12,486 bases of DNA from Candidatus Woesearchaeota archaeon (lineage in GTDB: Archaea > Nanobdellota > Nanobdellia > Woesearchaeales > GW2011-AR4). Location of the stretch: NCBI GenBank assembly GCA_016185955.1, contig JACPMQ010000053.1, positions 1 through 12,486 of the forward strand. Direction: 5' to 3'. Below are positions 12,265 to 12,486 of the stretch, piece by piece (position 1 is the stretch's first letter; each line of letters begins with the position of its first letter). The translations under genes and the position numbers were made by a program. The notes beneath the pieces were generated by a model that saw nothing but the letters and a program-made list of their open reading frames with translations, was not told the origin of the DNA and ran no database searches.

Positions 12265-12378
12265 GGGTTGGTGCGAAATTCTAATTCGTGCTTGTGCGGA
12301 GCCTTAACGTTCCTCTCAACTTCGCAACATTTCATGTTGCTCAGGTCGCTTATCACAATCCTATGGAATTTTCTGAAT
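12265..12378. mobile_element. MITE fragment, copy D (left part only)
   Basis: From about 12265 the sequence runs GGGTTGGTGCGAAATTC, then GTGCTTGTGCGGAGCCTTAA, and follows copies A and B through the central hairpin GCAACAT-TTC-ATGTTGC (12324-12340) to TTTTCTGAATT at 12378, where similarity stops abruptly. The outer GTAACTGCTAACA block is missing on the left, as in copy C, and no right arm (GCACAAGCAC) is found in the remaining 108 bp. It is therefore a truncated or rearranged copy. The open frame starting at 12288 is the same shadow frame seen in copies A and B and is not called as a gene. Confidence 0.75.
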
Positions 12379-12486
12379 TTGGGTTCAGTAAAAATCCTAA
12401 AAGCCAAAAACTAAAGTGGCTGCTCCAGAGCCGCGCTACAGGCAAAATGGCGCATCTTGATTCTTTTGTATAATAAAAAATTTACA
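12379..12486. other. Unassigned sequence after copy D
   Basis: It contains a relatively GC-rich patch at about 12417-12455 (for example GGCTGCTCCAGAGCC and GGCGC) that contrasts with the AT-rich surroundings. It does not fold into a tRNA cloverleaf by eye and shows no clear coding signal. It may be the interior of another repeat type or a fragment of a lost gene. Confidence 0.3.

Noticed and set aside
5232..12378. Integron attC sites or gene cassettes
   Set aside because: The elements share ends and hairpins, but complete copies have 8-bp target duplications and GTAAC termini. They do not separate promoterless cassettes, and the recombinase lacks the extra domain of integron integrases.
12379..12486. 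tRNA or small structured RNA gene in the GC-richer patch
   Set aside because: No cloverleaf, no T-loop consensus and no consistent long stem by eye; only short 4-bp stems.

Overview
The window reads as a chromosomal segment of an AT-rich archaeon. The evidence is topoisomerase VI subunits A and B, an archaeal two-KH-domain RNA-binding protein, RNA polymerase subunit L (Rpo11), an archaeal-type GatB, and a METTL5-like RNA methylase. Nearly every gene has a TATTTAAATA-like TATA box centred about 26 bp before its ATG, which implies leaderless transcripts. Compact proteins, many lineage-restricted hypotheticals and coiled-coil plus winged-helix proteins suggest a DPANN archaeon (Woesearchaeota/Pacearchaeota-like); that placement is inference.

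Layout. 1-158: right part of a repeat element. 189-3498 (minus): operon KH protein -> top6B -> top6A, with its own promoter. 3536-4312 (minus): HExxH metallopeptidase. 4344-4680: AT-rich divergent spacer. 4724-5053 (plus): Cys-rich lipoprotein, then a T-tract terminator zone and two tandem imperfect inverted repeats. 5232-5435: complete MITE in the leader of a catalytic-core-only tyrosine recombinase (5455-6093). 6133-7415 (minus): two coiled-coil/winged-helix proteins. 7458-7688: an unusual 11-bp-phased TGGGAAT array filling the divergent space before a METTL5-like methylase (7750-8427). 8424-8630: second complete MITE, which supplies the methylase stop codon and lands just upstream of the rpoL promoter. 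rpoL, a third (variant) element, a small hypothetical gene, gatB, a GExxH protein, and a fourth partial element follow.

The least ordinary content is non-coding. (1) A family of five short inverted-repeat elements (A 5232-5435, B 8424-8630, C 8995-9171, D 12265-12378, E 1-158). A and B have perfect 8-bp target duplications. A/B/D share a central hairpin whose stem changed by paired substitutions, while C and E carry different perfect hairpins. (2) Two blocks of six motifs at exactly 11-bp spacing between two divergent TATA boxes. (3) An over-represented octamer AAAGTGAG, clustered in the methylase gene.

The housekeeping genes (topo VI, ribosome/RNA maturation, transcription, tRNA-dependent amidation) are not one pathway. 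The accessory part is the recombinase, the winged-helix pair, the phased array and the MITEs. No CRISPR, tRNA or rRNA was seen.
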